Positions 9,186-17,658 of a stretch of DNA of 64,000 bases are shown here, one piece after another. The stretch comes from an uncultured Pelagibacteraceae bacterium. Its GTDB lineage: Bacteria > Pseudomonadota > Alphaproteobacteria > Pelagibacterales > Pelagibacteraceae. The number at the start of each line of letters is the position of its first letter. Position 1 is the first letter of the stretch. The notes beneath the pieces were generated by a model. It ran no database searches. It had not been told where the DNA came from and saw nothing but the letters and a program-made list of their open reading frames with translations. The position numbers and the translations under genes were made by a program. Where the stretch lies: the NCBI GenBank assembly GCA_902531765.1, contig CACAFC010000003.1:1-64000 (forward strand). Reading direction: 5' to 3'.

Positions 9186-9213
9186 TTTACATTAAACTAA
9201 TTTTATGTATAAA
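9186..9213 (+). promoter_or_regulatory. probable sigma-70 promoter of the 5S rRNA gene
   Basis: A -35-like TTTACA (9186-9191) is separated by 16 bases from a -10-like TATAAA (9208-9213). The predicted start lies at about 9219-9221, which coincides with the first bases of the 5S rRNA helix. The site falls in the only spacer between the last glycan gene and the 5S gene. This supports independent transcription of 5S, and probably of rpmJ and downstream genes, since no terminator follows the 5S. Confidence 0.55.
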
Positions 9214-9217
9214 CCCC

Positions 9218-9335
9218 TTGCCGGTAATTATTGCGAAAGAGTTATACCCGATACCATTCCGAACTCGGAAGTCAAGCCTTTCTGCGCCGATGATACTTTG
9301 TCTTAAGACATGGGAGAGTAGGACATTGCCGGCAT
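9218..9335 (+). rRNA. rrf: 5S ribosomal RNA, not linked to 16S/23S
   Basis: The sequence has the 5S hallmarks: CCGAACTCGGAAGT in the loop B/C region, GCGCCGATGATA, and GGGAGAGTAGGACATTGCC near the 3' end. Terminal helix I forms between TGCCGG at about 9219-9224 and CCGGCA at 9329-9334. Length is about 118 bases; the ends are placed by this pairing and may be off by one or two. No 23S or 16S is adjacent: sugar epimerase genes lie upstream and rpmJ starts 14 bases downstream. A 5S separated from the 16S-23S unit is a known trait of SAR11 genomes. Confidence 0.95.
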
Positions 9336-9349
9336 TGAAATAAGAGGTT

Positions 9350-9475
9350 ATGAAAATTAAAAGTTCACTAAAGTCTTTAAAAAAAAGAGATTTAAATTCT
9401 AAACTTGTTAGAAGAAGAGGTCGAATTTATATAATAAACAAAACTAATCCAAAATTTAAAGCAAGACAAAAATAG
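9350..9475 (+). CDS. rpmJ: 50S ribosomal protein L36 (cysteine-free type)
   Basis: A 41-residue basic protein that aligns end to end with alphaproteobacterial L36: it opens [14 protein letters not shown], has [16 protein letters not shown] in the middle and ends FKARQK. It belongs to the large ribosomal subunit. The zinc-binding Cys/His set of classical L36 is missing, as in the C-minus form. It lies 14 bases after the 5S rRNA with AAGAGG close upstream, and 5 bases before the next small gene, so it is probably co-transcribed with the 5S. Confidence 0.9.
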   Translation: MKIKSSLKSLKKRDLNSKLVRRRGRIYIINKTNPKFKARQK

Positions 9476-9480
9476 TCCTT

Positions 9481-9591
9481 ATGGATAATGAAAGTCACAA
9501 AAATACTTGGAATAATTTTACCAAATTGGTTCTATGGGGAACTGTCGCAGTTATAGTTGTATTAGTACTAATGGCAATTTTCTTATTGTAA
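9481..9591 (+). CDS. aa3-type cytochrome c oxidase subunit IV-like small membrane protein
   Basis: A 36-residue protein: polar N-terminus with NTWNNFTKLVLWGT, then a single transmembrane helix (about residues 17-36) ending FLL. The pattern fits the alphaproteobacterial aa3-oxidase subunit IV family (COX4_pro_2), which is a one-helix protein of 40-60 residues often found beside pntA. It lies between rpmJ and pntAA with 5- and 9-base gaps. Its role in the oxidase is known for Paracoccus and related bacteria; here it rests on short similarity and neighbourhood. Confidence 0.7.
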   Translation: MDNESHKNTWNNFTKLVLWGTVAVIVVLVLMAIFLL

Positions 9592-9600
9592 GGTTCTTCT

Positions 9601-10689
9601 ATGAGAATCGGATCTGTTTTAGAAAATCAAGAGATTGAAAAAAGAATATCTATTACTCCTGATATAATAAAAAAATACACTTCTTTAGGATTTGAAGTTT
9701 TTTTAAGTGAAAATTATGGTCGTCATATTGGAATTAGTGATGATGTATATTTAAAATTGGGTGTAAAGATTTCTAAAGATGATAAAGAAATTTTAAGCTC
9801 TTCAGACATTATCGTTCAGTTAGGAATGCTTCCGGATGATAAAGCTTCAGTAATAAAAGAAAATCAAATATTAATCGGAGTTTTAAATCCTTATGAAAAT
9901 AAAGATAAGTTAGAAAATTTATCTAAAAATAAAATTAACCTTTTTTCCCTAGAGTTACTTCCAAGAATAACAAGAGCCCAATCTATGGATATACTGTCAT
10001 CGCAAGCAAACTTAGCTGGATATAAAGCTGTAATTGAGTCTTTTGCTAACTTTGAAAAAGCGATACCAATGATGATGACTGCAGCAGGAACAATTCCAGC
10101 TGCTAAAGTTTTAGTTGTTGGAGCTGGAGTTGCTGGACTTCAAGCAATTGCTACAGCTAAAAGAATGGGTGCAATAGTATTTGCTACAGATGTTCGGATG
10201 GCCTCTAAAGAGCAAGTTGAAAGCTTGGGTGGAAAATTTTTAACGGTTGAAGGATCTGAAAATCTTGAAACTGAAGGTGGATATGCAAAAGAAGCTTCAG
10301 AGGATTTTAAAAATAAGCAAGAACAACTACTATCTGAAACCTTAAAAAAGATTGATATTGTAATTTGTACTGCTTTAATTCCTGGAAAAAAAGCTCCATT
10401 GATAATCAAAGACAGCATGATTAATAATATGCAACCTGGTTCTGTAATTTATGATTTAGCAGCAATCCAGGGTGGAAATACTGCTTTTACAGAAGTTAAT
10501 AAAATTGTTGAAAAAAATGGCATTAAAATAATGGGAGAAAGTAATATTTTAAATAAATTACCAATTTCATCATCTAGTTTATATGCAAAAAATGTGTTTA
10601 ATTTTGTCGATAATTTATTTGATAAAAAGAATAAAAAGATAAACATAAACCTAGAAGATGAAATAATTGAAAAAACACTAATTAAATAA
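9601..10689 (+). CDS. pntAA: NAD(P) transhydrogenase subunit alpha part 1 (NAD-binding domain I)
   Basis: Soluble NAD(H)-binding domain I of the proton-translocating transhydrogenase, 362 residues. It interconverts NADH + NADP+ and NAD+ + NADPH together with the membrane and NADP domains. The alanine-dehydrogenase/PNT fold is shown by RITRAQSMD (122-130), GYKAV, and the NAD motif GAGVAG (174-179) followed by FATDVR. The length is that of the three-gene Rhodospirillum-type enzyme, where domain I is a separate polypeptide, so the split is natural. pntAB begins two bases after its stop. Confidence 0.97.
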   Translation: MRIGSVLENQEIEKRISITPDIIKKYTSLGFEVFLSENYGRHIGISDDVYLKLGVKISKDDKEILSSSDIIVQLGMLPDDKASVIKENQILIGVLNPYENKDKLENLSKNKINLFSLELLPRITRAQSMDILSSQANLAGYKAVIESFANFEKAIPMMMTAAGTIPAAKVLVVGAGVAGLQAIATAKRMGAIVFATDVRMASKEQVESLGGKFLTVEGSENLETEGGYAKEASEDFKNKQEQLLSETLKKIDIVICTALIPGKKAPLIIKDSMINNMQPGSVIYDLAAIQGGNTAFTEVNKIVEKNGIKIMGESNILNKLPISSSSLYAKNVFNFVDNLFDKKNKKININLEDEIIEKTLIK

Positions 10690-10690
10690 A

Positions 10691-10999
10691 ATGGAAATAG
10701 ATCCTTTAATTTTTAGATTGAGCATATTTATTCTTTCAATATTTGTTGGATATTATGTAGTGTGGAGTGTAACCCCATCTTTACACACACCGTTGATGTC
10801 AGTCACGAACGCAATTTCATCAGTTATTATTGTAGGTGCCATAATTGCAGGATTATCTGGAAATTCTAATAGTATATTTAATACCTCAAGTATTTTTGGA
10901 TTTTTAGCTATTGCATTAGCCGCGATAAATATTTTTGGAGGGTTTCTTGTGACTCAAAGAATGTTAGCAATGTATAAGAAAAAAAAAAAAGATAAATAA
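10691..10999 (+). CDS. pntAB: NAD(P) transhydrogenase subunit alpha part 2 (membrane part)
   Basis: A 102-residue membrane protein with three to four hydrophobic helices and a short basic cytoplasmic tail. VVWSVTPSLHTPLMSVTNAI is the signature of the PntA C-terminal membrane domain, here an independent subunit. It forms part of the proton channel in the inner membrane with PntB. The last base of its stop is the first base of the pntB ATG. Confidence 0.96.
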   Translation: MEIDPLIFRLSIFILSIFVGYYVVWSVTPSLHTPLMSVTNAISSVIIVGAIIAGLSGNSNSIFNTSSIFGFLAIALAAINIFGGFLVTQRMLAMYKKKKKDK

Positions 11000-12396
11000 T
11001 GATATCAGCAAATTTATCAGCGATCTTTTATCTAATTTCTGGTGTGCTTTTTATCTTGGCATTAAGAGGTTTATCTTCACCTGAAACTTCAAGGCAAGGT
11101 AATTTATTTGGAATATTAGGAATGATTATTGCAATTACAGTAACATTTCTATCAATAGGAAATTTTTCAACAGGGTTTATTTTTGTTTTGTTGTTTATTT
11201 TGTTAGGAGGTTCAATTGGAGCATTTATAGCCTACAGAATACCAATGACAGCAATGCCAGAACTAGTTGCTGGATTTCACAGTTTAGTTGGTTTGGCTGC
11301 AGTTTTTGTTGCAATTTCTGCTTTTCTAAATCCTGAAGCATTTAATCTTGGAACAAAAGGAAATATTAAACTTGGTAGTTTGATCGAAATGTCAATTGGA
11401 GCAGCAGTTGGTGCAATAACTTTTTCTGGATCTATAATCGCTTTTTTAAAACTTCAGGGAATTATGTCTGGCTCACCTATAGTTTTTAAAGGTCAGCATC
11501 CTTTGAATGCAATAATTCTAATTTCCATAGTTGTTTTAATTTATTTATTATGTGCGTCACAATCATCTAATTTATTTTGGATTTTATTGGCTGTTTCCTT
11601 TTTAATTGGGTTTCTTTTAATCATTCCAATCGGTGGAGCAGATATGCCAGTGGTAATCTCAATGTTAAATTCATATTCAGGATGGGCGGCTGCAGGAATT
11701 GGATTTACTCTTGAGAATACTGCATTGATAATCACTGGAGCACTTGTAGGTTCATCTGGAGCTATATTATCTTACATAATGTGTAAAGGCATGAATCGTT
11801 CATTCTTTAATGTTATTTTAGGTGGATTTGGAGCAACAGATAGCAATTCCGGCTCTGCAAATAAAGAGCAAAGACCAGTCAAAAGTGGTAATGCTGATGA
11901 CGCTGCATTCCTAATGAAAAATGCATCATCAGTTATAATTGTTCCAGGATATGGAATGGCAGTAGCTCAAGCTCAACATGCTTTAAGAGAAATGGTTGAT
12001 ACATTAAAAAAAAATGACATAAAAGTTTCTTACGCAATCCATCCTGTTGCAGGACGAATGCCTGGACATATGAACGTTTTATTAGCCGAAGCAAATGTTC
12101 CATATGATGAAGTTTTTGAATTAGAAGAAATCAATAACGATTTTGCTAATGCAGATGTAGCTTTTGTAATTGGTGCAAATGATGTTACAAACCCAGTTGC
12201 TAAAACAGACCCTCAAAGTCCAATTTATGGAATGCCTGTTTTAGATGTGGAGAAATGTAAATCAGTCTTATTTGTAAAAAGAAGTTTATCTCCAGGATAT
12301 GCAGGAATAGATAACGATTTGTTCTATAAAGAAAATACTCTTATGTTATTTGCTGATGCTAAAAAAATGACAGAAGATATAACTAAAAACCTTTAA
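10999..12396 (+). CDS. pntB: NAD(P) transhydrogenase subunit beta
   Basis: 465 residues: an N-terminal membrane domain of about eight to nine helices (residues 1-270) and a C-terminal NADP(H)-binding domain III (about 285-465). Diagnostic blocks in domain III are GYGMAVAQAQHALREM, HPVAGRMPGHMNVLLAEA, GANDVTNP and PIYGMPVL. In the membrane domain, FHSLVGLAA is conserved. The enzyme uses the proton gradient to make NADPH, which fits an organism with few other NADPH sources. It is the last clear member of the 5S-rpmJ-pnt run; the transaldolase starts 10 bases later. Confidence 0.97.
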   Translation: MISANLSAIFYLISGVLFILALRGLSSPETSRQGNLFGILGMIIAITVTFLSIGNFSTGFIFVLLFILLGGSIGAFIAYRIPMTAMPELVAGFHSLVGLAAVFVAISAFLNPEAFNLGTKGNIKLGSLIEMSIGAAVGAITFSGSIIAFLKLQGIMSGSPIVFKGQHPLNAIILISIVVLIYLLCASQSSNLFWILLAVSFLIGFLLIIPIGGADMPVVISMLNSYSGWAAAGIGFTLENTALIITGALVGSSGAILSYIMCKGMNRSFFNVILGGFGATDSNSGSANKEQRPVKSGNADDAAFLMKNASSVIIVPGYGMAVAQAQHALREMVDTLKKNDIKVSYAIHPVAGRMPGHMNVLLAEANVPYDEVFELEEINNDFANADVAFVIGANDVTNPVAKTDPQSPIYGMPVLDVEKCKSVLFVKRSLSPGYAGIDNDLFYKENTLMLFADAKKMTEDITKNL

Positions 12397-12406
12397 TCTA
12401 TCTTTG

Positions 12407-13102
12407 ATGAGCACAAAAATATTTTGTGATATTGCAGATGTAAATCAAATTAGGAAGTTTAGTAAAAAAAAAATTGTTAAAGGATTTACAACTAACCCCA
12501 GTCTTATGAGATTAGCTGGGGCCAAAGATTACCAAAAATATTCAAAAGAAATATTAAAAGTTTGTAAAAAACCTATTTCATTTGAAGTTTTTGGTGATGA
12601 CTATAATTCCATGAAAAGTCAAGCATTAATAATTAATTCATGGGGCAAAAACGTTTATGTAAAAATACCAGTTATAAATTCAAAAGGTATTTTTATGGGA
12701 AAAATTATTAAAGAATTAAATAGAAAGAATATAAAATTAAACATTACAGCTGTATATAATGCTCATCAAACTCAAAAAATTATAAAATGCTTAAATAAAA
12801 AATCTAAGGTAATAATTTCAATTTTCGCAGGAAGGGCAGCAGATACAGGAAAAGATCCTATACCAGAGTTTAAAAAAAGCATTAAAATGTCCAAGGGTTA
12901 TAAAAATATTGAAATTTTATGGGCAAGTGTAAGAGAGCCATATAATTATTTACAGGCTAAACAATTAGGTTGTCATATTATTACCGTTCCACCAAAAATA
13001 ATCGAAAAAATTGAAAAATTCGGTAAGTCATTCTCTGATCTTTCAATTGAAACAGTTAAAGGCTTTCTCAAAGATAGCAAAAGATCAAAATTTAAAATTT
13101 AA
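12407..13102 (+). CDS. transaldolase family protein
   Basis: A 231-residue TIM-barrel protein of the short transaldolase/fructose-6-phosphate aldolase type. FTTNPSL (27-33) is the family signature, KIPV (Lys86) supplies the Schiff-base Lys, and NITAVYNAHQ and FAGRAADTGKDP are conserved barrel elements. The ATG at 12407 is chosen over a TTG three bases earlier. It likely serves the non-oxidative pentose phosphate pathway with the transketolase at 23639. Proteins of this length may act as fructose-6-phosphate aldolase, so the exact activity is uncertain. Its stop is two bases from the convergent methyltransferase. Confidence 0.88.
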   Translation: MSTKIFCDIADVNQIRKFSKKKIVKGFTTNPSLMRLAGAKDYQKYSKEILKVCKKPISFEVFGDDYNSMKSQALIINSWGKNVYVKIPVINSKGIFMGKIIKELNRKNIKLNITAVYNAHQTQKIIKCLNKKSKVIISIFAGRAADTGKDPIPEFKKSIKMSKGYKNIEILWASVREPYNYLQAKQLGCHIITVPPKIIEKIEKFGKSFSDLSIETVKGFLKDSKRSKFKI

Positions 13103-13104
13103 AT

Positions 13105-13770
13105 TTATTTCGTAATATGAACATTATAAAATAAATTAATATCTATAAGATGAATTTTGAAAGGTAAATAAAATTCTTTAATCTTATTTTTATAATGAAA
13201 TTTGATAATTGATTTTAATGCAAAAATCGAATTTATGTGTTCAGTTGCATTCATGTAATCAAACTCTTCTTTGGTAATTTGGTAATTTTTTTTTATTGAA
13301 AAGAACTTCAAATAAAGTCTACCCAATCTAAAAAGAAGACCAGGATCTGTCGGTAATGAAATAGATAAGATACCACCTTGTTTAAGCTTGCTCATCATTT
13401 CAAATAAAAATTTTTCTGGAAAAGGAATGTGTTCCAAACAGTGTGATATAATAATCCTATCAAAAGTCTCATTTGGATAGGGGATTTTCTTTCCATCATA
13501 TTTTGAAATTTTTATTTTTGAATTATCAAAATTCTGACCTACCGCATAATCAGAAGTTTCAAGTATATGGTATTCATCGAAACTGTGTTTAATGTATTCT
13601 ATGTGAGGTGCATCACCAGCGCCAATCTCTAAAACTTTCGATATATTTTTTGGAAAATTATATTTTTCAAGATTTTTATGACAAATTTTCATAAAAAAAC
13701 CCATCAGTCCTTCATAAGCATGGCTTTTGTACTTATTGTCTAGTTTTTTAAAATTTTCTTTTTTAAACAT
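13105..13770 (-). CDS. class I SAM-dependent methyltransferase
   Basis: A 221-residue methyltransferase. The SAM-binding motif I is VLEIGAGDAP (about 46-55); ILETSDYA supplies the acidic end of strand 2 and SHCLEHIPFPEKFL (about 108-121) is motif post-I/III of the Methyltransf_11 type. The acceptor is unknown. It opens a four-gene islet of glycan-type genes between the transaldolase and the initiator tRNA, divergent from the DUF6311 gene (66-base spacer), so a sugar or lipid acceptor is a reasonable guess. Confidence 0.82.
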   Translation of the reverse strand: MFKKENFKKLDNKYKSHAYEGLMGFFMKICHKNLEKYNFPKNISKVLEIGAGDAPHIEYIKHSFDEYHILETSDYAVGQNFDNSKIKISKYDGKKIPYPNETFDRIIISHCLEHIPFPEKFLFEMMSKLKQGGILSISLPTDPGLLFRLGRLYLKFFSIKKNYQITKEEFDYMNATEHINSIFALKSIIKFHYKNKIKEFYLPFKIHLIDINLFYNVHITK

Positions 13771-13836
13771 AATTTTTTATAAACTAAAAATTTAGTATCA
13801 CAATGAGAATAAATTAATTAAAAATGTACTAATCAA

Positions 13837-15927
13837 GTGAAAAAATTATATTTATCAACTTACCATTTTTTATTTTTAATAATTTCAATTATATCTTGGG
13901 TATATTTATTAGGGTTTGATTACATCAAACCTACGAATTTAGACTGGTTAAATTCTGGTGACCTCTCTACTTATCAATTAGGTTGGGAATATTTTAGAGA
14001 TGATAAATGGAGATTTCCAATTGGCTTAAATCCAAATTATGGAATTTACTCAGATTCTAATATCATTTATTCGGATTCTATACCAATTTTTGCAATTTTT
14101 TTTAAATTATTTAATTTTTTACTGCCAGAAAAATTTCAATATTTTTCTATTTGGATACTTTTATGTATTTATCTTCAAATATTATTTTCATATAAAATAA
14201 TTTATATTGGAACTGGTAATAGATTATTTTCATTATTAGGTAGTTTATTTTTTCTTACTGCATCTATTTTTATTAACAGATCAGGAATTCATCTTAGTTT
14301 ACTCGGGCAGTGGTTGATACTCTGTGGTATCTACATAGAGATTTCAGAAAATGGTAAAAAAGATTTTTTAAGATTAATAACTTTATTACTTTCATTACTT
14401 GTCCATTTTTATTTTTTTTTAATGTTAATAATACTAATTTTTTTTCAAGATTTTTATAAATTATTATTTTTAAGAAAATCCTTTTCGAAAATATTAAAAA
14501 AATTAATTTTTATGATTATTTTTTCCATAGTTTTAATGTATTCGGTTGGATATTTTTCTATAAATCTAGATGATGGTTTAGGGTGGGGCTATGGCTATTA
14601 TAATTTTAATTTGAATAGTTTTATAAATCCGAGTGGTCAAAATAATGTTGGATCTTTTTCATGGTCAAATTTTTTAACAAAACAAAATTATCAAAATAAA
14701 GAAATTGAGGGATTTTCTTATTTAGGATTATCTGGAATTATTTTTTTTATAGTATTTTTATTTAATATTTTTAAGGGAAAATTTAACATTTTTTTTCAAA
14801 ATTTTAATTGGTTAATTATTATTCTACCATTCTTAATAATTTCTATATCAACCAATATTAATTTTGGAGATATGAATATAGTTTCAATTGATTTAAATAA
14901 ATTTGTATATGCTTTTTTCAGCATTTTTCGAGCAAGTGGAAGAATGATTTGGCCCGTATATTATATTATATTTATTATCGGAATCATTTTTATATATAAA
15001 AACTTTAAATCTAAATCAATTTTAGTCTTATTGACACTATTTGTACTTCAGATAAGTGACATCCATAGTGGTATTAAAAATTATAGATTTGGTTCTCAAT
15101 ACTCAGTATTTCAAGAGGATAAAAAAAGTCCATTTTGGTTGGGTCTTTCAAAACAATTCAATGAAATACGATTAATTGAGAGTAAAAACCAATCAAGTAT
15201 TTTCTTTCAACTTTCTAGATATTTAATAGAAGAAAATTTTATAAAAACTGATTTAGTAAATTTAGCAAGAGTAAATAGACAAGAAACAACTTTTGCTAAA
15301 TACAATCTCATTGAAGAATTTAATAAAAAAAATTTGAGTATATTTGACAAAAAAATATTTTTGACAGAAAATAAAAATATTGCATTGTATCTTAAAAATT
15401 TATTTAAAGACAAAATTTATATCTATTTTCAAGACAATATCTGGATTATAACAAATGATAGAATAAGAGGATATTCACAGTATGATTTCAGTTTGGATAT
15501 CATTGCCGAATTAAATGTTAAAGATGATTCTAAAATTGATCTATCAAATAATTTTTTAATACCCTCAATTGGATGGGAAAATCAAAATAAAGATCAGGGT
15601 TTAGTATCTTATGGTTATAATTCATCGTTACTTTTGAAAATAGAAGGTATTACTTGTGAAAATAAAAATAGAATTAAATTTCATATTGAAAAATATTATA
15701 AAGATCTTAAAAAAAATATTAAATTTTCATTAAACGACGGGAATCATAAGATCATTAACTTTGACACAAATAATCTTGGCAGTTTGATTTTAGATTTGGA
15801 CTGTAAAACAAGCAATATTTATAATTTTACATTTAAGATCGATAATCCAATTTCTTTGTATGATCTAAAAAAAGGTTTAAATAGAGAAAAGAAATCAATA
15901 ATACTAAAATCTATTAGTATTATTTAG
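13837..15927 (+). CDS. DUF6311 polytopic membrane protein (GT-C-like)
   Basis: A 696-residue protein with a start at GTG 13837. The first ~400 residues are membrane-embedded with about ten hydrophobic segments, and the last ~270 form a soluble region rich in beta-prone sequence, presumably periplasmic. The first loop contains NSGDLSTYQLGWEYFR and later SDSIPIFAIFFK, plus FRASGRMIWP near residue 365; these are the blocks I associate with DUF6311 proteins. Their architecture (acidic first loop, many helices, soluble C-terminus) resembles GT-C lipid-linked glycosyltransferases, but activity is not established. It converges on the GT2 gene with an 8-base overlap. Confidence 0.78.
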   Translation: MKKLYLSTYHFLFLIISIISWVYLLGFDYIKPTNLDWLNSGDLSTYQLGWEYFRDDKWRFPIGLNPNYGIYSDSNIIYSDSIPIFAIFFKLFNFLLPEKFQYFSIWILLCIYLQILFSYKIIYIGTGNRLFSLLGSLFFLTASIFINRSGIHLSLLGQWLILCGIYIEISENGKKDFLRLITLLLSLLVHFYFFLMLIILIFFQDFYKLLFLRKSFSKILKKLIFMIIFSIVLMYSVGYFSINLDDGLGWGYGYYNFNLNSFINPSGQNNVGSFSWSNFLTKQNYQNKEIEGFSYLGLSGIIFFIVFLFNIFKGKFNIFFQNFNWLIIILPFLIISISTNINFGDMNIVSIDLNKFVYAFFSIFRASGRMIWPVYYIIFIIGIIFIYKNFKSKSILVLLTLFVLQISDIHSGIKNYRFGSQYSVFQEDKKSPFWLGLSKQFNEIRLIESKNQSSIFFQLSRYLIEENFIKTDLVNLARVNRQETTFAKYNLIEEFNKKNLSIFDKKIFLTENKNIALYLKNLFKDKIYIYFQDNIWIITNDRIRGYSQYDFSLDIIAELNVKDDSKIDLSNNFLIPSIGWENQNKDQGLVSYGYNSSLLLKIEGITCENKNRIKFHIEKYYKDLKKNIKFSLNDGNHKIINFDTNNLGSLILDLDCKTSNIYNFTFKIDNPISLYDLKKGLNREKKSIILKSISII

Positions 15928-16648
15928 GAAATATAAACTTCATTTTTAATAAAGAAATAAACATTTTAAGACTATCTTTAAAAACGGAGATTTTACTGCC
16001 TTTTTTGTGTATCCAATTTACTGGTAGTTCTTTAATTCTATATCCTTTTTTTTTTGATATTAAAACAATTTCTATATCATGTGTAAAATCTAACATTTTT
16101 AAATTTGAGAATAGTTTTCTAGCAATATCTTTTCTATAAAGCTTAAATCCACATTGAGTATCTGATAAATTAATATTAAAAAAAATTTTTATAATTGTAA
16201 TAAATATTAAACCCATTAATTTTCTGTACATTTTAAATTTAATTTTAGAGTCTATAAGATTTCTAGATCCAAAATATATAAACTTTTCTTTATTAATCTG
16301 CTTATGTTTTATCCACTCACTTAATTGTGTAATTGAAACAGAAATATCTGTATCTAAAGTTAATATCCAATCATATTTGGCAATCATTATACCTTTTTTT
16401 AAGGCATATCCTTTACCTTTATTATTTTGATAACTTATGATTTTAATTTTTTTATTAAGTTTTGCATTTTCATTTTTATACTTTTTCAAAATCTGAAACG
16501 TATTGTCAGAGCTTCCATCATTTACAAAAATAATTTCAAAATCATTAGTAATTTTTTTTTCTTGAAATTTTTTAATATCGTTAAAAGTATATTTTAATCT
16601 ACTAGCTTCGTTATAACATGGAAATACAATAGATATTGATCTAATCAT
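15920..16648 (-). CDS. glycosyltransferase family 2 (dolichyl-phosphate beta-glucosyltransferase-like)
   Basis: A 242-residue GT2. SIVFPCYNEASRL opens the GT-A fold, FVNDGSSDNT is the nucleotide site, NNKGKGYALKKG (about 75-86) and TLDTDISV (the DxD, about 97-104) are followed by DTQCGFKLYRKD, all typical of the Alg5/DPG-synthase subgroup that loads glucose on a polyprenyl phosphate. This could supply a lipid-linked donor for the DUF6311 protein encoded opposite. Its ATG overlaps the stop of the upstream methyltransferase by ATGA, so they are coupled. Confidence 0.87.
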   Translation of the reverse strand: MIRSISIVFPCYNEASRLKYTFNDIKKFQEKKITNDFEIIFVNDGSSDNTFQILKKYKNENAKLNKKIKIISYQNNKGKGYALKKGIMIAKYDWILTLDTDISVSITQLSEWIKHKQINKEKFIYFGSRNLIDSKIKFKMYRKLMGLIFITIIKIFFNINLSDTQCGFKLYRKDIARKLFSNLKMLDFTHDIEIVLISKKKGYRIKELPVNWIHKKGSKISVFKDSLKMFISLLKMKFIFPK

Positions 16649-17358
16649 CTCTTTTGAAACAATCCTAGCATAGATATTCCAAATGGTAAATTACAGTGAT
16701 TAATTAGTCTTTTCTCAATAGTGAAAATTTTAAAGAGAATAAAATTAACAATTTTATTTGGGGATTTTTCTACTTCATCTATAAAGTCTATCTTTAAAAA
16801 TTTAAAAAATAATATGATGAATGAGATTGGAAAAAATAAAATAGAGTTAAAAAAAGTTAATCTTACTGTTTTAAAGTTTCTAAAAAGATTTAAAATTTCT
16901 ATTTTTGAATACCTTCTATAATGACCTAAAATTAAGTCTTTTTTTGAAAACAATATTTTATATGCTGGAACGGTAATTAAAATAAGTCCGTTGTTTTTAA
17001 GATTTTTACTTAAACTTTGGATAATTTTTTTATCATTTTTAATGTGCTCTAAAACATCTGCTAACAATATTAAATCAAATTTTTTTTTAGTATATTCTTT
17101 TATTACAGAATATTTTTTTGAATTAAATTTTTTTCTTAAATAATTTCGTGTAACTAAATGTGGTTCATAAATGTTTACATGACCATATTTTGACAACATA
17201 TTGACATTTACACCAGATCCTGAACCAAAATCTAATATACTGATGTTTTTTTTTAAAATATTTTTTTTTATAATTGCTTCTATTATTTTTTTTCTAGCCT
17301 GAAACCACCAGTGATTAGAGTAATTGTTAATATGTCTTTTATAAACTTCTTTTTGCAT
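16645..17358 (-). CDS. class I SAM-dependent methyltransferase
   Basis: A 237-residue methyltransferase. HWWFQARKKI near residues 17-26 is typical of a subfamily often next to GT2 genes; motif I is ILDFGSGSGVN (about 41-51) and LLADVLEHIKND (about 93-104) is motif III. GHYRRYS further on is another family block. A hydrophobic stretch near residues 165-185 may bind the membrane. Acceptor unknown, possibly a lipid-linked saccharide. Translational coupling to the GT2 at 16648 points to one pathway. Confidence 0.83.
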   Translation of the reverse strand: MQKEVYKRHINNYSNHWWFQARKKIIEAIIKKNILKKNISILDFGSGSGVNVNMLSKYGHVNIYEPHLVTRNYLRKKFNSKKYSVIKEYTKKKFDLILLADVLEHIKNDKKIIQSLSKNLKNNGLILITVPAYKILFSKKDLILGHYRRYSKIEILNLFRNFKTVRLTFFNSILFFPISFIILFFKFLKIDFIDEVEKSPNKIVNFILFKIFTIEKRLINHCNLPFGISMLGLFQKR

Positions 17359-17369
17359 TAATTAAAATT

Positions 17370-17446
<77 letters not shown>

Positions 17447-17452
17447 ATATAC

Positions 17453-17647
17453 TTAAATTCTATTTCTTAGCTTGTTGAGTTTTTTTACTCTTTTAATATT
17501 TTCTTGCAAAATTCTTTTCTTTTTTTCTGAGGGCTTTTCGTATGTGTTTTTTAATTTTATAATTTTAAAAAAACCGTCTCTCTGGAGTTTTCTTTTTAAA
17601 ACTCTAAGAGCTTGTTCTACATTGTTATCTTTTACTTCTATTTTAAT
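17453..17647 (-). CDS. rpsU: 30S ribosomal protein S21, probable AUU start
   Basis: Small basic ribosomal protein of about 64 residues. DNNVEQALRVLKRKLQRDGF and YEKPSEKKKR are S21 hallmarks; the tail is Lys/Arg-rich. No ATG, or well-placed GTG/TTG, exists at the expected start. A strong Shine-Dalgarno TGGAGG (17658-17653) lies 5 bases before an ATT codon at 17647-17645, which would give a protein starting (M)KIEVKDNN, one residue short of typical S21. A TTG at 17659 is in frame but overlaps the Shine-Dalgarno and lacks one of its own. I therefore favour AUU. The gene precedes the initiator tRNA. Confidence 0.85.
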   Translation of the reverse strand: MKIEVKDNNVEQALRVLKRKLQRDGFFKIIKLKNTYEKPSEKKKRILQENIKRVKKLNKLRNRI

Positions 17648-17652
17648 AACTA

Positions 17653-17658
17653 CCTCCA
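17653..17658 (-). promoter_or_regulatory. strong ribosome binding site deciding the rpsU start
   Basis: On the minus strand TGGAGG, close to a full match to the anti-Shine-Dalgarno, is followed by TAGTT and then the ATT codon at 17647. The spacing of 5 bases is right for initiation at ATT, whereas GTT (17650) would be only 2 bases away and TTG (17659) overlaps the site. Confidence 0.6.

Noticed and set aside
9601-10999. Apparent split of pntA into two genes
   Set aside because: The three-subunit form (PntAA, PntAB, PntB) is normal in alphaproteobacteria; there is no frameshift.
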